Positions 17,289-26,116 of a stretch of 57,238 nucleotides of DNA are shown here, piece by piece (position 1 is the stretch's first letter; every line of letters starts with the position of its first letter). This DNA comes from CAZXWN01 sp964644695 [NCBI: uncultured bacterium] (GTDB taxonomy: Bacteria > UBP4 > UBA4092), in NCBI GenBank assembly GCA_964644695.1, contig CAZXWN010000016.1, forward strand, positions 1-57,238, written 5' to 3'. The notes beneath the pieces are model-generated. The model was not told the DNA's origin. It worked only from the letters and a program-made list of their open reading frames with translations, and searched no databases. A program made the translations under genes and the position numbers.

Positions 17289-17382
17289 ACCTTGACGCAA
17301 TCCAAGCCTTCACTTTACGGATACTTTTGCTTTTAAGGACGGGAAGTTAATGGTTTGTCCAGACCTGAAAATCTTTTTTTAC

Positions 17383-17410
17383 TTGACACCTCATGAGTTC
17401 CCTGTAAAAT
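17383..17410 (+). promoter_or_regulatory. Upstream promoter candidate P1 for secDF
   Basis: TTGACA (17383-17388), a 16-base spacer and TAAAAT (17405-17410) lie about 240 bases before secD. Confidence 0.6.
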
Positions 17411-17461
17411 TAAAACCCTATTGATTAAGGAGTTTGCGCTTGCAGGAAAGGTTAAAAAGGT

Positions 17462-17491
17462 TTGACAGGGTCTATTTAGATTCAATATAAT
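17462..17491 (+). promoter_or_regulatory. Downstream promoter candidate P2 for secDF
   Basis: TTGACA (17462-17467), an 18-base spacer and a perfect TATAAT (17486-17491). The leader to secD would be about 155 bases. It contains a stem (GGAGACTGG with CCATCTCC) enclosing the palindrome GGGTACCC near 17540-17590. Confidence 0.7.
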
Positions 17492-17654
17492 GATTTTTCG
17501 CATTAATAAGGATTTCTTTATATAGAAGATAGGTCTGTTCACTATGGGAGACTGGAAAAAGGGGTACCCAACTCCATCTCCATCCCGATACAACAGCCTG
17601 CCTGGTAAAGTCATCTAAACTTCAATGTCATTTTAAAACAACAGAGGATAAGCC

Positions 17655-19298
17655 ATGAATTTGATGAGCAAATGGAAAGAACTCTCCATTGTCGCCGTAC
17701 TGGTTTTAGGGGTCGTTTTCCTGATTCCTTCATTCCAGTGGTACAGCATGGACAAGCAACAGCAAGACACTCTCAAGAAAACTGATTACGGGAAGTGGAA
17801 GAAGCTGAACGAGAATAAGTTAAACTTGGGTCTTGACCTCCAGGGCGGTGTCAGCCTTTTATTAAGAGTTGATACAGCTGCGCTGGAAACTATGGCTATG
17901 GAACAGGAAATTGAGCGAATCAATCAAGAGCTTTCTTCCAAACAGTTCCCACAGCAGGTCGCACTTTCTGCAAACTCCACTTCGATCACCGTCGCCTATA
18001 CCAATGATGAAGAAGCAAAGCAGATTACCCAGGTCGCCACTGCTGGTGGATATTTGATGCAAAAGCAAGCCCCAGAAGGTACGCTTGAATTTACTATTGC
18101 CCCGGATAAACTGTCCTATAAGACTCAGGAAACCGTTGAAAATGCACGAAGAGTCATTGAAAACCGTGTCAATGAATTAGGGCTTTCTGAAACCATGGTC
18201 GCCATCGTCAATACCGACCGTATAACGGTTCAGCTTCCGGGTGAAACAGATCCAGATCGGGCCACCAAACTCATCCAGAAACAGGCCTTCTTGGAATTCA
18301 AGCTGGTTGCTGATGATGTTCTGATAAACAGTATCATTGATGCAAATGGACAAGTCCGGCCGGGTGCCATGATTCCGGATGGATACGAGCTAAAATATCT
18401 GAAAGATGTCCGTAATGGCTCTATCACAAATACGCCAATCCTTATCAAGAAACGCGCTGAATTAACCGGCGACAAACTGACCGGTGCCAAGGTGTCACGC
18501 GACTCCATGTCCATGGGTATGCCGTATGTCAGTATGACCTTCGACAAAGAAGGTGCTGTACAGTTTGAACGCATCACCGGCATGAATGTAAATAAACGAC
18601 TGGCCATCGTACTTGATGGTGAAGTAAGATCTGCTCCGAACATTAATGGACGCATCAGTGGAGGTTCTGCACAGATTACCGGACAGTTCAGTGAACAGGA
18701 AGCTAAAGATTTAGCACTCGTGCTTAAATCCGGTGCTCTCCCTGCTCCACTGGTTGTTGAAGAATCCAGTGTTGTCGGTCCGACTCTCGGATTAGATTCT
18801 ATTCGTAAAGGTGTTCAATCAGCCCTTATTGGTGGTTTACTGGTTGTCCTCTTCATGATTATTTACTATCGGTTCTCAGGTTTCATTGCCACCGTTGCTT
18901 TAACACTCAATATCGTTTTATTGCTTGCTTGTATGGCTATTCTGCATGCGACCCTGACCGTTCCGGGTATTGCAGGTATGATTCTGACCATCGGTATGGC
19001 AGTAGATGCGAATGTTCTAATCTTTGAACGTATCAGGGAAGAATTAAGAACTGGGAAAACTCCTCGCGCAGCCATCGAAGCAGGTTACGGCCGTGCTTTC
19101 TCCGCCATTCTTGATTCAAATATCACAACTATTATTTCGGCTTTCATGTTGCTGCAATTTGGTTCCAGTGCGGTGAAGGGTTTTGCTATCACCCTGATGA
19201 TCGGTCTGGCCATCAGCATGTACACCGCCATCCTGGTAACTCGCGTGATTTTCGACAAAATCAGCCTGCGTCCTGGATACAAAAAAATCAGCATTTAA
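17655..19298 (+). CDS. secD: Protein translocase subunit SecD
   Basis: This 547-residue RND-type membrane protein works with SecF to pull proteins across the membrane using the proton gradient. It has an N-terminal helix, the D1 motif LGLDLQGGVSLLLRVD and a large periplasmic P1 region. Five C-terminal helices begin near residue 390, with GMAVDANVLIFERIREEL and LDSNITTIISA as the hallmark helix 4-5 segments. It is shorter than the E. coli protein, mainly in P1. A clear AGAGGA ribosome site precedes the ATG. secF follows after 27 bases. Confidence 0.96.
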   Translation: MNLMSKWKELSIVAVLVLGVVFLIPSFQWYSMDKQQQDTLKKTDYGKWKKLNENKLNLGLDLQGGVSLLLRVDTAALETMAMEQEIERINQELSSKQFPQQVALSANSTSITVAYTNDEEAKQITQVATAGGYLMQKQAPEGTLEFTIAPDKLSYKTQETVENARRVIENRVNELGLSETMVAIVNTDRITVQLPGETDPDRATKLIQKQAFLEFKLVADDVLINSIIDANGQVRPGAMIPDGYELKYLKDVRNGSITNTPILIKKRAELTGDKLTGAKVSRDSMSMGMPYVSMTFDKEGAVQFERITGMNVNKRLAIVLDGEVRSAPNINGRISGGSAQITGQFSEQEAKDLALVLKSGALPAPLVVEESSVVGPTLGLDSIRKGVQSALIGGLLVVLFMIIYYRFSGFIATVALTLNIVLLLACMAILHATLTVPGIAGMILTIGMAVDANVLIFERIREELRTGKTPRAAIEAGYGRAFSAILDSNITTIISAFMLLQFGSSAVKGFAITLMIGLAISMYTAILVTRVIFDKISLRPGYKKISI

Positions 19299-19325
19299 CT
19301 TGAAGGAATGAGGAGATAGATAACT

Positions 19326-20279
19326 ATGAGATTTCTCAATGAAACAAATATAGATTTTGTTGGAATACGGAAATACGGTTACATCATCACCACGGTGCTG
19401 ATTTTAGCCAGTATCGCCGCATTTATCTTTAACTACCAAAAGATGGGTACTCCTTTTTACTGGGGTCTGGATTTCCGCGGTGGTATCAGTATCACTGTTG
19501 ATTATACTCAGCCTATCAGTGAAGAAACCATTCGTACACAATTAGCTCCATTGGCTCTGAAAGACCTCACCATTCAGCGTGTTATGACCAATGGTAAACC
19601 AACTTTCATTATCCGGACTACTACCGGCGATAATGAAAAGGATGCTAAAACCAACCTTGCAACCAACATTATAACCACGCTAAAAACAGCGGCTGGTAAT
19701 AATAATCTAACCGTTCTTTCACAAAAGTCAGTAGGTTCATCTGTCGCGAATGACTTTATCAACCGTGCTTCCTGGGCAGTTGTTCTGTCATGGCTGGGTA
19801 TTATCGTTTATCTGGCTATTCGGTTTGAGTTCAAGTTTGCGACAGCAGGTGTATTTGCTCTGGTGCACGATACCATCATTACCCTGGGTGCCTTGGCCCT
19901 TTTCCAGAAAGAGTTTTCTCTGGTCATCGTAGCCGCTATTCTGACCAACATTGGTTATTCGATTAACGATACCATCATCATCTATGATCGAATCCGGGAA
20001 GACCGTCGGTTACATTCCCGAATGACTTTCGGAGAACTGATCAATCTCAGTACCAACCAAACCCTAAGCAGAACGATTCTGACCGTCTTAACCGTCTTAA
20101 TTGTGGCCTTAAGCTTGTTCTTCTTTGGTGGAGCTGTTCTTCATGATTTCGCCTTCACAATCATTATCGGTGTCTTCACAGGAACCTTCTCTTCAGTCTT
20201 CGTTGCCAGTCCCATCATCCTGGAATGGATCAACTGGGAAAAGCGCCGCGAAGCTAAAAAAGCACAACTGAATAAATAG
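19326..20279 (+). CDS. secF: Protein translocase subunit SecF
   Basis: This 317-residue partner of SecD has the expected length. After the first helix comes WGLDFRGGISITVDYTQP, a smaller periplasmic domain, and five helices containing NIGYSINDTIIIYDRIREDR and TLSRTILTVLTVLIVALSL. It acts in the inner membrane with SecD and SecYEG; secY lies about 26 kb away in this window. AGGAATGAGGAGA provides the ribosome site. No terminator separates its end from the next promoter, which begins four bases after the stop. Confidence 0.96.
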   Translation: MRFLNETNIDFVGIRKYGYIITTVLILASIAAFIFNYQKMGTPFYWGLDFRGGISITVDYTQPISEETIRTQLAPLALKDLTIQRVMTNGKPTFIIRTTTGDNEKDAKTNLATNIITTLKTAAGNNNLTVLSQKSVGSSVANDFINRASWAVVLSWLGIIVYLAIRFEFKFATAGVFALVHDTIITLGALALFQKEFSLVIVAAILTNIGYSINDTIIIYDRIREDRRLHSRMTFGELINLSTNQTLSRTILTVLTVLIVALSLFFFGGAVLHDFAFTIIIGVFTGTFSSVFVASPIILEWINWEKRREAKKAQLNK

Positions 20280-20282
20280 TTC

Positions 20283-20310
20283 TTGACCTGATTCAATCTC
20301 AGGTTACAAT
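20283..20310 (+). promoter_or_regulatory. Promoter of the EF-G-like gene
   Basis: TTGACC (20283-20288), a 16-base spacer and TACAAT (20305-20310) begin four bases after the secF stop. The predicted start (about 20317) is immediately before the perfect hairpin at 20322-20353. Confidence 0.6.
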
Positions 20311-20321
20311 GAATGTTAAAT

Positions 20322-20518
20322 GTCTCGGGCGGTAAACTAAAATCGCCCGAGACAACTTAAACTCAGCACGGACAGTCGCCTTCGATAGTGCGAAGCAGGA
20401 ATTAAATAAGTTAAGCGAGTTATCCTGAAAGGGAGTCTCGCGGTTCCAGCGCTAACTGGTTTAACTGATTTAATTACTATGATGAAAATCATAATTACTA
20501 TCGGTAAGGAGACTGTCT
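20322..20518 (+). promoter_or_regulatory. Long structured 5' leader of the EF-G-like gene
   Basis: GTCTCGGGCG (20322-20331) pairs perfectly with CGCCCGAGAC (20344-20353) at the probable 5' end of the transcript. It has no T-run. Further short stems follow: CTTCG/CGAAG near 20390-20406, CCAG/CTGG near 20448-20461 and TATGAT/ATCATA near 20478-20493. The leader ends in AAGGAGA before a GTG start. I recognise no known riboswitch class. Confidence 0.45.
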
Positions 20519-22612
20519 GTGAATGTAAAAGAGTTCCCCTCCAGCAACATCCGTAACCTGGCGATTGCCGGGCACAACGGAACCGGAAAATCCTCTCTCT
20601 TGGAAGCCATTCTTTACATGGCTGGCGTAACTACCCGGATGGGAAAAACCGAAGAAGGAAATACCGTTTCTGATTACGATCCCGATGAAATTAAACGCGG
20701 GACATCCATCAATGCCACTTTAGCAACGTGCGAGTGGAAAAAGTGTAAGGTCAATTTTATTGACACTCCCGGTTATCCAGATTTCATCGGTGATGTGAAA
20801 GGTTCTTTACGCGTCGCGGATTGCGTTCTCGTTGTCTTAAATGCCCACTCCGGAGTTGAAACCGAAACTGAAAAAGTATGGCATTATGCAACAGAATACA
20901 ATGTTCCCAAAGCCATCTACATTAATAAGATGGACAAGGAACGGGCGGATTTCGACGCTGCTGTAGCCTCTGTGGAAAAGACCTTCGGTGTAAGAGCGGT
21001 CCCCCTGGAAATACCCATTGGCAAAGAAGCAGGCTTTAAGGGTGTTGTTAATGTCTTAACGAAAAAAGCTTACACAGCAAAGGGCAATAAGTTTGAAGAA
21101 ATACCAACCCCTGCTGAAATGGCTGACGACTTGGAAATGGCATGGGCAAAGCTTTGTGAAGCCGTTTCAGAAACTTCTGACGAGCTCATCATGAAGTTCC
21201 TTGATGGACAAGAACTGACCACTGAAGAAGTCCTTCAGGGTATCAAGGATGGCATTTTGAAACAGGTATTTGTCCCGGCCTTCTGCGGTTCCGCCTCCAA
21301 TGGTATTGGTGTTCATGGTTTAATGGACATCATCAGTGAATACTTCCCTGCACCTTCTGATTTCCCTCCAATTAAAGCTGTAAAAGGTGACGGCAGTGAA
21401 GTTGAAGTTACTTGTGATCCCAACGGTCCACTGGCTGCTTTCGTGTTTAAGACCATCGCTGACCCATTTGCTGGCCGATTAAGCCTAATCCGTGTTTATT
21501 CAGGAACCTTATCCAAAGACGCCATTACTTATAATTCCGTAAAGGACAAAGAAGAAAAGATTGCGTCCCTCATGCTCCGGTGCGGTAAAGATAAACAGGA
21601 TGTCCATAATATTTGCGCAGGCGATATTGCCGCCTCTGCAAAGCTGTCCATTACCACAACCTCTGACACTTTATGTGCCAAGGGAAGCAATATAAAACTC
21701 ACCCCCATCAAATACCCAGAGCCACAAATCACAATGGCGATTGAGGCCAAGACACAGGGTGAAGAAGATAAACTCGGCAACGCTTTCAGCCGCTTATTAG
21801 AAGAAGATCCGACCCTTTCACTGAAGCGTGACAGTGAAATGCATCAGACATTAATTTCCGGCATGGGTGAAATGCACTTGAATGTTATGCTGGAAAAAGC
21901 CAAATCTAAATTCGGTGCGGATGCCATATTGAAAGAACCCAGAATCCCCTATAGGGAAACCATCAAAGCAAAAGCATTGGGTGTCCAGGGTAAATTCAAA
22001 CGCCAGTCTGGTGGCCGTGGCCAGTATGGTGACTGCGTAATTGATATGGAACCTTTACCGCGCGGCTCTGATTTTGAATTCTTCAATGATATTCATGGCG
22101 GCGTGATTCCTTCCAACTTCATTCCATCCATTGAAAAGGGTATTCGCGAAGCGAAAGAACATGGTATCCTGGCCGGATATCCAGCGGTTGACTTTAAGGT
22201 CAGACTCCACTTCGGTTCTTACCATGATGTAGATTCTTCTGATATGGCCTTTAAGATTGCAGGTTCCATGGCTTATAAGAAAGCAATGGAACAGTGTAAG
22301 CCGACCATTTTGGAACCGGTCATGAATGTTGAAGTCCGTGTTCCTGAAGAATACATGGGTGCGGTCATGGGTGATTTGAATTCCCGCCGTGGACAGGTCA
22401 TGGGTATGGAAGCTGACGGGAGTTATCAGGTCATCAAAGCCCAGGTCCCACAGGCGGAAATGCACAGATACTCCGTGGATCTTCGTTCGATTGCCCGCGG
22501 CCGTGGTTCCTTCATTATGAGGTTCTCTCATTATGCGGAATGTCCGCCGGATGTCCAGAAGAAGATCATCGAAACATCCGATCGGAAGGTCAAATCCGAA
22601 GACGAAGCATAA
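20519..22612 (+). CDS. EF-G-like translational GTPase (FusA2 type)
   Basis: This 697-residue protein has all EF-G domains (GTPase, II, III, IV, V) and the usual length. The GTP motifs differ from canonical EF-G. The P-loop is GHNGTGKS (18-25) rather than the usual AHxDxGKT. Switch I reads RGTSI (60-64) instead of RGITI. The G3 motif is DTPGYPDF (82-89), with Tyr in place of the catalytic His. NKMD (136-139) is intact. This pattern matches the EF-G-like/FusA2 subfamily, whose role is not settled. Canonical fusA would be expected in the str operon beyond the right edge. It starts at GTG behind AAGGAGA and ends at a strong terminator. Confidence 0.88.
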   Translation: MNVKEFPSSNIRNLAIAGHNGTGKSSLLEAILYMAGVTTRMGKTEEGNTVSDYDPDEIKRGTSINATLATCEWKKCKVNFIDTPGYPDFIGDVKGSLRVADCVLVVLNAHSGVETETEKVWHYATEYNVPKAIYINKMDKERADFDAAVASVEKTFGVRAVPLEIPIGKEAGFKGVVNVLTKKAYTAKGNKFEEIPTPAEMADDLEMAWAKLCEAVSETSDELIMKFLDGQELTTEEVLQGIKDGILKQVFVPAFCGSASNGIGVHGLMDIISEYFPAPSDFPPIKAVKGDGSEVEVTCDPNGPLAAFVFKTIADPFAGRLSLIRVYSGTLSKDAITYNSVKDKEEKIASLMLRCGKDKQDVHNICAGDIAASAKLSITTTSDTLCAKGSNIKLTPIKYPEPQITMAIEAKTQGEEDKLGNAFSRLLEEDPTLSLKRDSEMHQTLISGMGEMHLNVMLEKAKSKFGADAILKEPRIPYRETIKAKALGVQGKFKRQSGGRGQYGDCVIDMEPLPRGSDFEFFNDIHGGVIPSNFIPSIEKGIREAKEHGILAGYPAVDFKVRLHFGSYHDVDSSDMAFKIAGSMAYKKAMEQCKPTILEPVMNVEVRVPEEYMGAVMGDLNSRRGQVMGMEADGSYQVIKAQVPQAEMHRYSVDLRSIARGRGSFIMRFSHYAECPPDVQKKIIETSDRKVKSEDEA

Positions 22613-22638
22613 TTCCAACTATCTCTATGATGATACCA

Positions 22639-22671
22639 AGGCGGTTGTCTCACGACAGCCGCCTTTTTCTT
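22639..22671 (+). terminator. Rho-independent terminator after the EF-G-like gene
   Basis: AGGCGGTTGTC (22639-22649) pairs with GACAGCCGCCT (22654-22664) around a four-base loop, apart from one internal mismatch. TTTTCTTT follows. Confidence 0.9.
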
Positions 22672-22721
22672 TATCCTGCTAATTCAGGTAAAATATCCAT
22701 AAACTTATTCAGGATGATCAA

Positions 22722-23462
22722 ATGTCTATAAAAGCTCTTTGTTTCGATTACGGGAACACCATTGTATCCATTGAAATGGATTGGAAAATCCAGCACCCGA
22801 AAAACATCGCCGGGATGACTGAGTATTTGAAACCCCTGGTCAAAAGCCAGGAATTGGCTGAATTAACTGCCAATAAATTCCATCAGAATAAACACGCTTA
22901 TGCCACTCTGGGCAGAAAAAATAATCACGAATATCCCAGTGAGGATGTCCTGATGGAGACATTACGGGAATGTCAGGCACCGGAATTGTCGGCCTGGCAG
23001 AGAGATGAAGCGGTGCGTGCCTATTTCCGGCCTGAACGGAATAATTATGTTCTGGTGTCCCAATGTCATGAAGTCCTTGATGCGCTGAAAACAGCCGGTT
23101 ATAAACTGGCTATTATTTCAAATGCCAGTTCCAGCAATTTGATACGGGATGAAATTCAAGAACGAAACCTGACGGAGTATTTTGATTTTGTCACCGTATC
23201 TTCAGACCATTTTTATCGGAAGCCTTTACCAGAGATATACAATATGGCACTCAATGCTCTGGGAGTTGAACATCCATCAGCGGTGATGGTTGGAGATGTT
23301 CCGGCCTATGATGTTGAAGGCCCGAAAGCCATCGGAATGAAAGCCATTCTGGCTACCTATGTAAAATCTTCCGAAGGTCTTCAATATCCCTCCGCAGTCA
23401 CTCCCGATGGGGTAGCGGAAACCTTTGCCGACATCCCCCAGATTATCCATGAATGGAAGTAA
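22722..23462 (+). CDS. HAD-superfamily hydrolase
   Basis: This 246-residue protein has the HAD fold with a helical cap. Motif I is CFDYGNTIV: nucleophile Asp9 is present, but the usual second Asp is Gly11. This substitution occurs in a subset of HAD proteins and weakens the case for classical phosphatase chemistry. Motif II is LAIISNASSS, and the C-terminal motif is VMVGDVPAYDVEGPKAIGM. It is probably a phosphatase or dehalogenase-like enzyme; the substrate is unknown. It is first in a three-gene unit with a methyltransferase and a PHP phosphatase. Confidence 0.85.
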   Translation: MSIKALCFDYGNTIVSIEMDWKIQHPKNIAGMTEYLKPLVKSQELAELTANKFHQNKHAYATLGRKNNHEYPSEDVLMETLRECQAPELSAWQRDEAVRAYFRPERNNYVLVSQCHEVLDALKTAGYKLAIISNASSSNLIRDEIQERNLTEYFDFVTVSSDHFYRKPLPEIYNMALNALGVEHPSAVMVGDVPAYDVEGPKAIGMKAILATYVKSSEGLQYPSAVTPDGVAETFADIPQIIHEWK

Positions 23463-23464
23463 AT

Positions 23465-24223
23465 ATGCCTCAAATCAAATCGGATAACTATCAGAAATTC
23501 GCCCCTTTCTATGACATCCTGGGATTCAATCTGTTTTCATTTATGATTATTCCTTATCTGGATGACATGCTGGTCCGGTTAAATTTTAACGGGACCCATG
23601 TGTTGGATATGGGTTGTGGAACTGGGGACACGGCCATGTGGTTTTCCGATAAAGGTTATGAGGTCACAGGGATTGATATTTCAAAGGCCATGCTGACGGA
23701 AGCTAAAAGAAAAGCTAAAGAAGAGGGGATGAAGATCACCTATCTGGAAAAAGATATGAGGAAACTCACCTTCAAAAATGAATTTGATTTGGCCGTGTGC
23801 CTGTTCGATTCCATGAACCATATTTTGAAGGAAGAAGAGCTGTCCATGGTAATGAAGGGGGCCTGCCACGCATTGAAAAAAGGCGGATGGTTTTTGTTTG
23901 ATATGGTAACTCCCTATGAATTGTCTCAGCAGTGGGATGATGCGGTCCGGAGAGAAACGTCCGATAAAATAGAATTAGTTTTAAACAGTACCTATGACCG
24001 TAAAACCCGTATTGCGACATTAAATGGAACTTTCACAGACCAATCGGGAAAAACGCCTAAGATCTTCACTCAATCCTTCCAGGAACGAGCCTATACTCCC
24101 ACTCAAATGAATGAGATTATAAAGAGCTCGGGGCTGGTCCTGAGAGAACAATTCAAGTGTTTTTCCTTCGACCCACCGAAAGCCCAAACCTACCGAATAT
24201 TCTACGCACTTCAGAAGCCTTGA
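23465..24223 (+). CDS. Class I SAM-dependent methyltransferase
   Basis: I place the start at the ATG at 23465 (MPQIKSDNYQKF; 252 residues), because GGAAG lies five bases before it and it is two bases past the HAD stop. An upstream in-frame ATG at 23453 overlaps the HAD gene and has no ribosome site. Motif I is VLDMGCGTGDTAMWF, with the acidic motif II in VTGIDISKAML and a post-motif CLFDSMNH. The fold binds S-adenosylmethionine; the methyl acceptor is unknown. It is coupled to the HAD gene. Confidence 0.87.
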   Translation: MPQIKSDNYQKFAPFYDILGFNLFSFMIIPYLDDMLVRLNFNGTHVLDMGCGTGDTAMWFSDKGYEVTGIDISKAMLTEAKRKAKEEGMKITYLEKDMRKLTFKNEFDLAVCLFDSMNHILKEEELSMVMKGACHALKKGGWFLFDMVTPYELSQQWDDAVRRETSDKIELVLNSTYDRKTRIATLNGTFTDQSGKTPKIFTQSFQERAYTPTQMNEIIKSSGLVLREQFKCFSFDPPKAQTYRIFYALQKP

Positions 24224-24271
24224 GTTAAACTCAAACTAGAAGTTGATTTACGAAAGGGAAATATCATATCC

Positions 24272-25102
24272 ATGTATTGGGTTGATTATCATGTACACCC
24301 GAACACTTTTATAAATGGGCGGTATTGGCCGCACAATCAGCCACTGCACGCTCATTTAGAAGTCTGCCGGCAAAAGGGAATCCACGAAATAGGGTTTTCA
24401 GAACATGGACCCAGATATCACCCTACCTACAACCATACTTCCTTACAGATGGATGATATACCGGCCTATTATGACACGCTGATGGCCCTACAAGAGACAA
24501 ACCGGGATATTAAGATTAGAGTAGGCCTTGAGCTGGATTACGCCCCAGAATTTGAATCTAAGTGGCATCACCTGAAAAAACAGGCTCCTTTTGATTTCCT
24601 GGCTGGAGCGGTTCATTTTTTACCGAATTGGCTTCCCACACCAGAGGGCCGGAGAGCCTATGATAAAACCGGAAGAACTCTGGAGCATCTGTTCATCGAA
24701 TATTATCAGATGATGAAATCAGCAGCCCGAAGTCAATTATTTGATTTTCTGGCACATCCGGATTTAGTCAAGATCCATTCCATCTTGAGTCACCTGCCCG
24801 AACCGGATATCCATATCGAATTATGGGAAGAGTTTTGCGAAGTGTGTCGAGAAAATCAACAGGTCATTGAATTTGATACCGGATGGAAACGGCATGAATT
24901 AGACTGTTATCGGCCTGCTCCAGATTTTCTGGAGATAGCCCGAAGATATGACATCCCCATCACCTTGGGGTCAGATGCCCATAAACCAGAGGATATCGGG
25001 ACAGCCTACGAATCACTGCCGGAGATTCTTCATCAGGCCGGTTATACTCACGTCACAACTTTCCATAGACACCGCGCAACGCAGCATCCAATTCATGACT
25101 GA
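24272..25102 (+). CDS. PHP-domain phosphatase (HisJ/HisK-like)
   Basis: This 276-residue PHP metal-dependent hydrolase keeps the ordered metal motifs: DYHVHPN (His7, His9), FSEHGPRY, GLELDY, GAVHFL, DFLAHPDLVK and GSDAHKPEDIG. This set is characteristic of histidinol-phosphatase HisJ and related PHP phosphoesterases. No other histidine biosynthesis gene is nearby, so the substrate assignment is uncertain. It ends one base from the convergent DUF169 gene, and no terminator fits between them. Confidence 0.82.
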   Translation: MYWVDYHVHPNTFINGRYWPHNQPLHAHLEVCRQKGIHEIGFSEHGPRYHPTYNHTSLQMDDIPAYYDTLMALQETNRDIKIRVGLELDYAPEFESKWHHLKKQAPFDFLAGAVHFLPNWLPTPEGRRAYDKTGRTLEHLFIEYYQMMKSAARSQLFDFLAHPDLVKIHSILSHLPEPDIHIELWEEFCEVCRENQQVIEFDTGWKRHELDCYRPAPDFLEIARRYDIPITLGSDAHKPEDIGTAYESLPEILHQAGYTHVTTFHRHRATQHPIHD

Positions 25103-25103
25103 T

Positions 25104-25841
25104 TTATTCGGTGATGCGTTCTCGGACCCTGCTCCAATTTTCCTTTTCCAGAAAACTACCGGAAATATTTTGTTCCATCTCTAAAAACATTTGATAGGGA
25201 ACGGTAAAGGAAACATAATTTTTATCTACCATGGGCCGGACTGTGACATCCAGTAAACCAACGACGGCTTTAGGTGTTTCTTTTTTGGATTCATCGAGTG
25301 GCAGGATAAAAAGAGACTGGCATCCGGCGCCAAAAGGAATCCTCACCTGGTCAATTCCCGGAGAGTTATAATTCGCCAACACAGTTAATGCGGACAACTG
25401 GTCCATATTCACATAGAAAGAAATCAAGACGGGCGTTTCCGATTCGGGATTCACTTGAGTCACCGGCTTCAAGACAACATATTCACTGGGAATGTCAGTC
25501 ATCGGAAGATTATCCACGAAGTCTTTTGCCAGTTCAGGTGTTTTGATATATCCCTCACCCTCTCGGAATCCTTCTTTACCTGCCGAAAGGAAATATTCTA
25601 TTCCACCCGGAAAATTCATATAAGCATTTCCAAATCCCATTCCCACTTTCCCACCCAGACAGGTGGTTGTTTTTCGGCTGAAAACGACCATTTTACCTTT
25701 GGCGGCAGCTCTGAAAAAGGGCACCACACAAGTCCAGACACCTTCTCTGGCTTCTAAAACATCGGCGGGCTTCTCATCCATCATCAGAAAAGCGACGGGT
25801 AAATATTGAAGTTTTAATTTATCAATTAAACGGCTTTCCAT
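25104..25841 (-). CDS. DUF169 family protein
   Basis: This 245-residue soluble protein starts with the family-typical KLQYLPVAFLMMDEKP. CVVPFFRAAAKGKMVVFSRK follows, then the cysteine/glycine segment TTTCLGGKVGMGFGNAYM. DUF169 proteins are widespread in anaerobes and archaea and lack a proven function. The conserved Cys may bind a metal, but that is inference. An AAGGAA ribosome site precedes the ATG, and a TATAAA-like -10 sits near 25880. Confidence 0.8.
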   Translation of the reverse strand: MESRLIDKLKLQYLPVAFLMMDEKPADVLEAREGVWTCVVPFFRAAAKGKMVVFSRKTTTCLGGKVGMGFGNAYMNFPGGIEYFLSAGKEGFREGEGYIKTPELAKDFVDNLPMTDIPSEYVVLKPVTQVNPESETPVLISFYVNMDQLSALTVLANYNSPGIDQVRIPFGAGCQSLFILPLDESKKETPKAVVGLLDVTVRPMVDKNYVSFTVPYQMFLEMEQNISGSFLEKENWSRVRERITE

Positions 25842-25967
25842 AGGTAAATTCCTTCCACAAAAAATAAGTGTGGCTATTTATACCGATTCTACTGCGACTC
25901 AAGAAAGGTGTCCACCCGGTTCGATAGTGGGACTTTGGTTTGATAATTCCCTAGGGAAACCGCACAA

Positions 25968-26020
25968 ATAACGAACATTTCACGGAGCTGTTCAGACCCT
26001 CTCCGTACCTTCTTCGTTGC
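25968..26020 (-). repeat. Dispersed hairpin repeat, copy 2
   Basis: On the minus strand it reads AACGAAGAA, ACGGAG, AGGGTCTGAACAG, CTCCGT, GAAATG. ACGGAG and CTCCGT pair. It aligns to copies 1 and 3 over about 45 bases. It lies in the 275-base spacer 25842-26116, which otherwise shows only weak promoter-like sequence. Confidence 0.6.
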
Positions 26021-26116
26021 TGAGACTCGAATCATACTTGTAGAAATAGAAGTGATAAATAAGACTTTAATCGGCGTGAAGAATCACATAGATATCCCTG
26101 AAAAGGAAAATTTCTA

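Noticed and set aside
17190-17300. Longer nuoA starting at 17300
   Set aside because: The extra 37 residues are not NuoA-like and would be encoded across the -10 and -35 boxes of the operon promoter.
17333-17614. Open frame of 93 codons on the minus strand in the nuoA-secD spacer
   Set aside because: It covers both plus-strand secD promoters, has no ribosome site and shows no recognisable protein features.
20322-20353. Terminator of secDF
   Set aside because: The stem is perfect but lacks a T-run on either side, and a promoter lies just before it.
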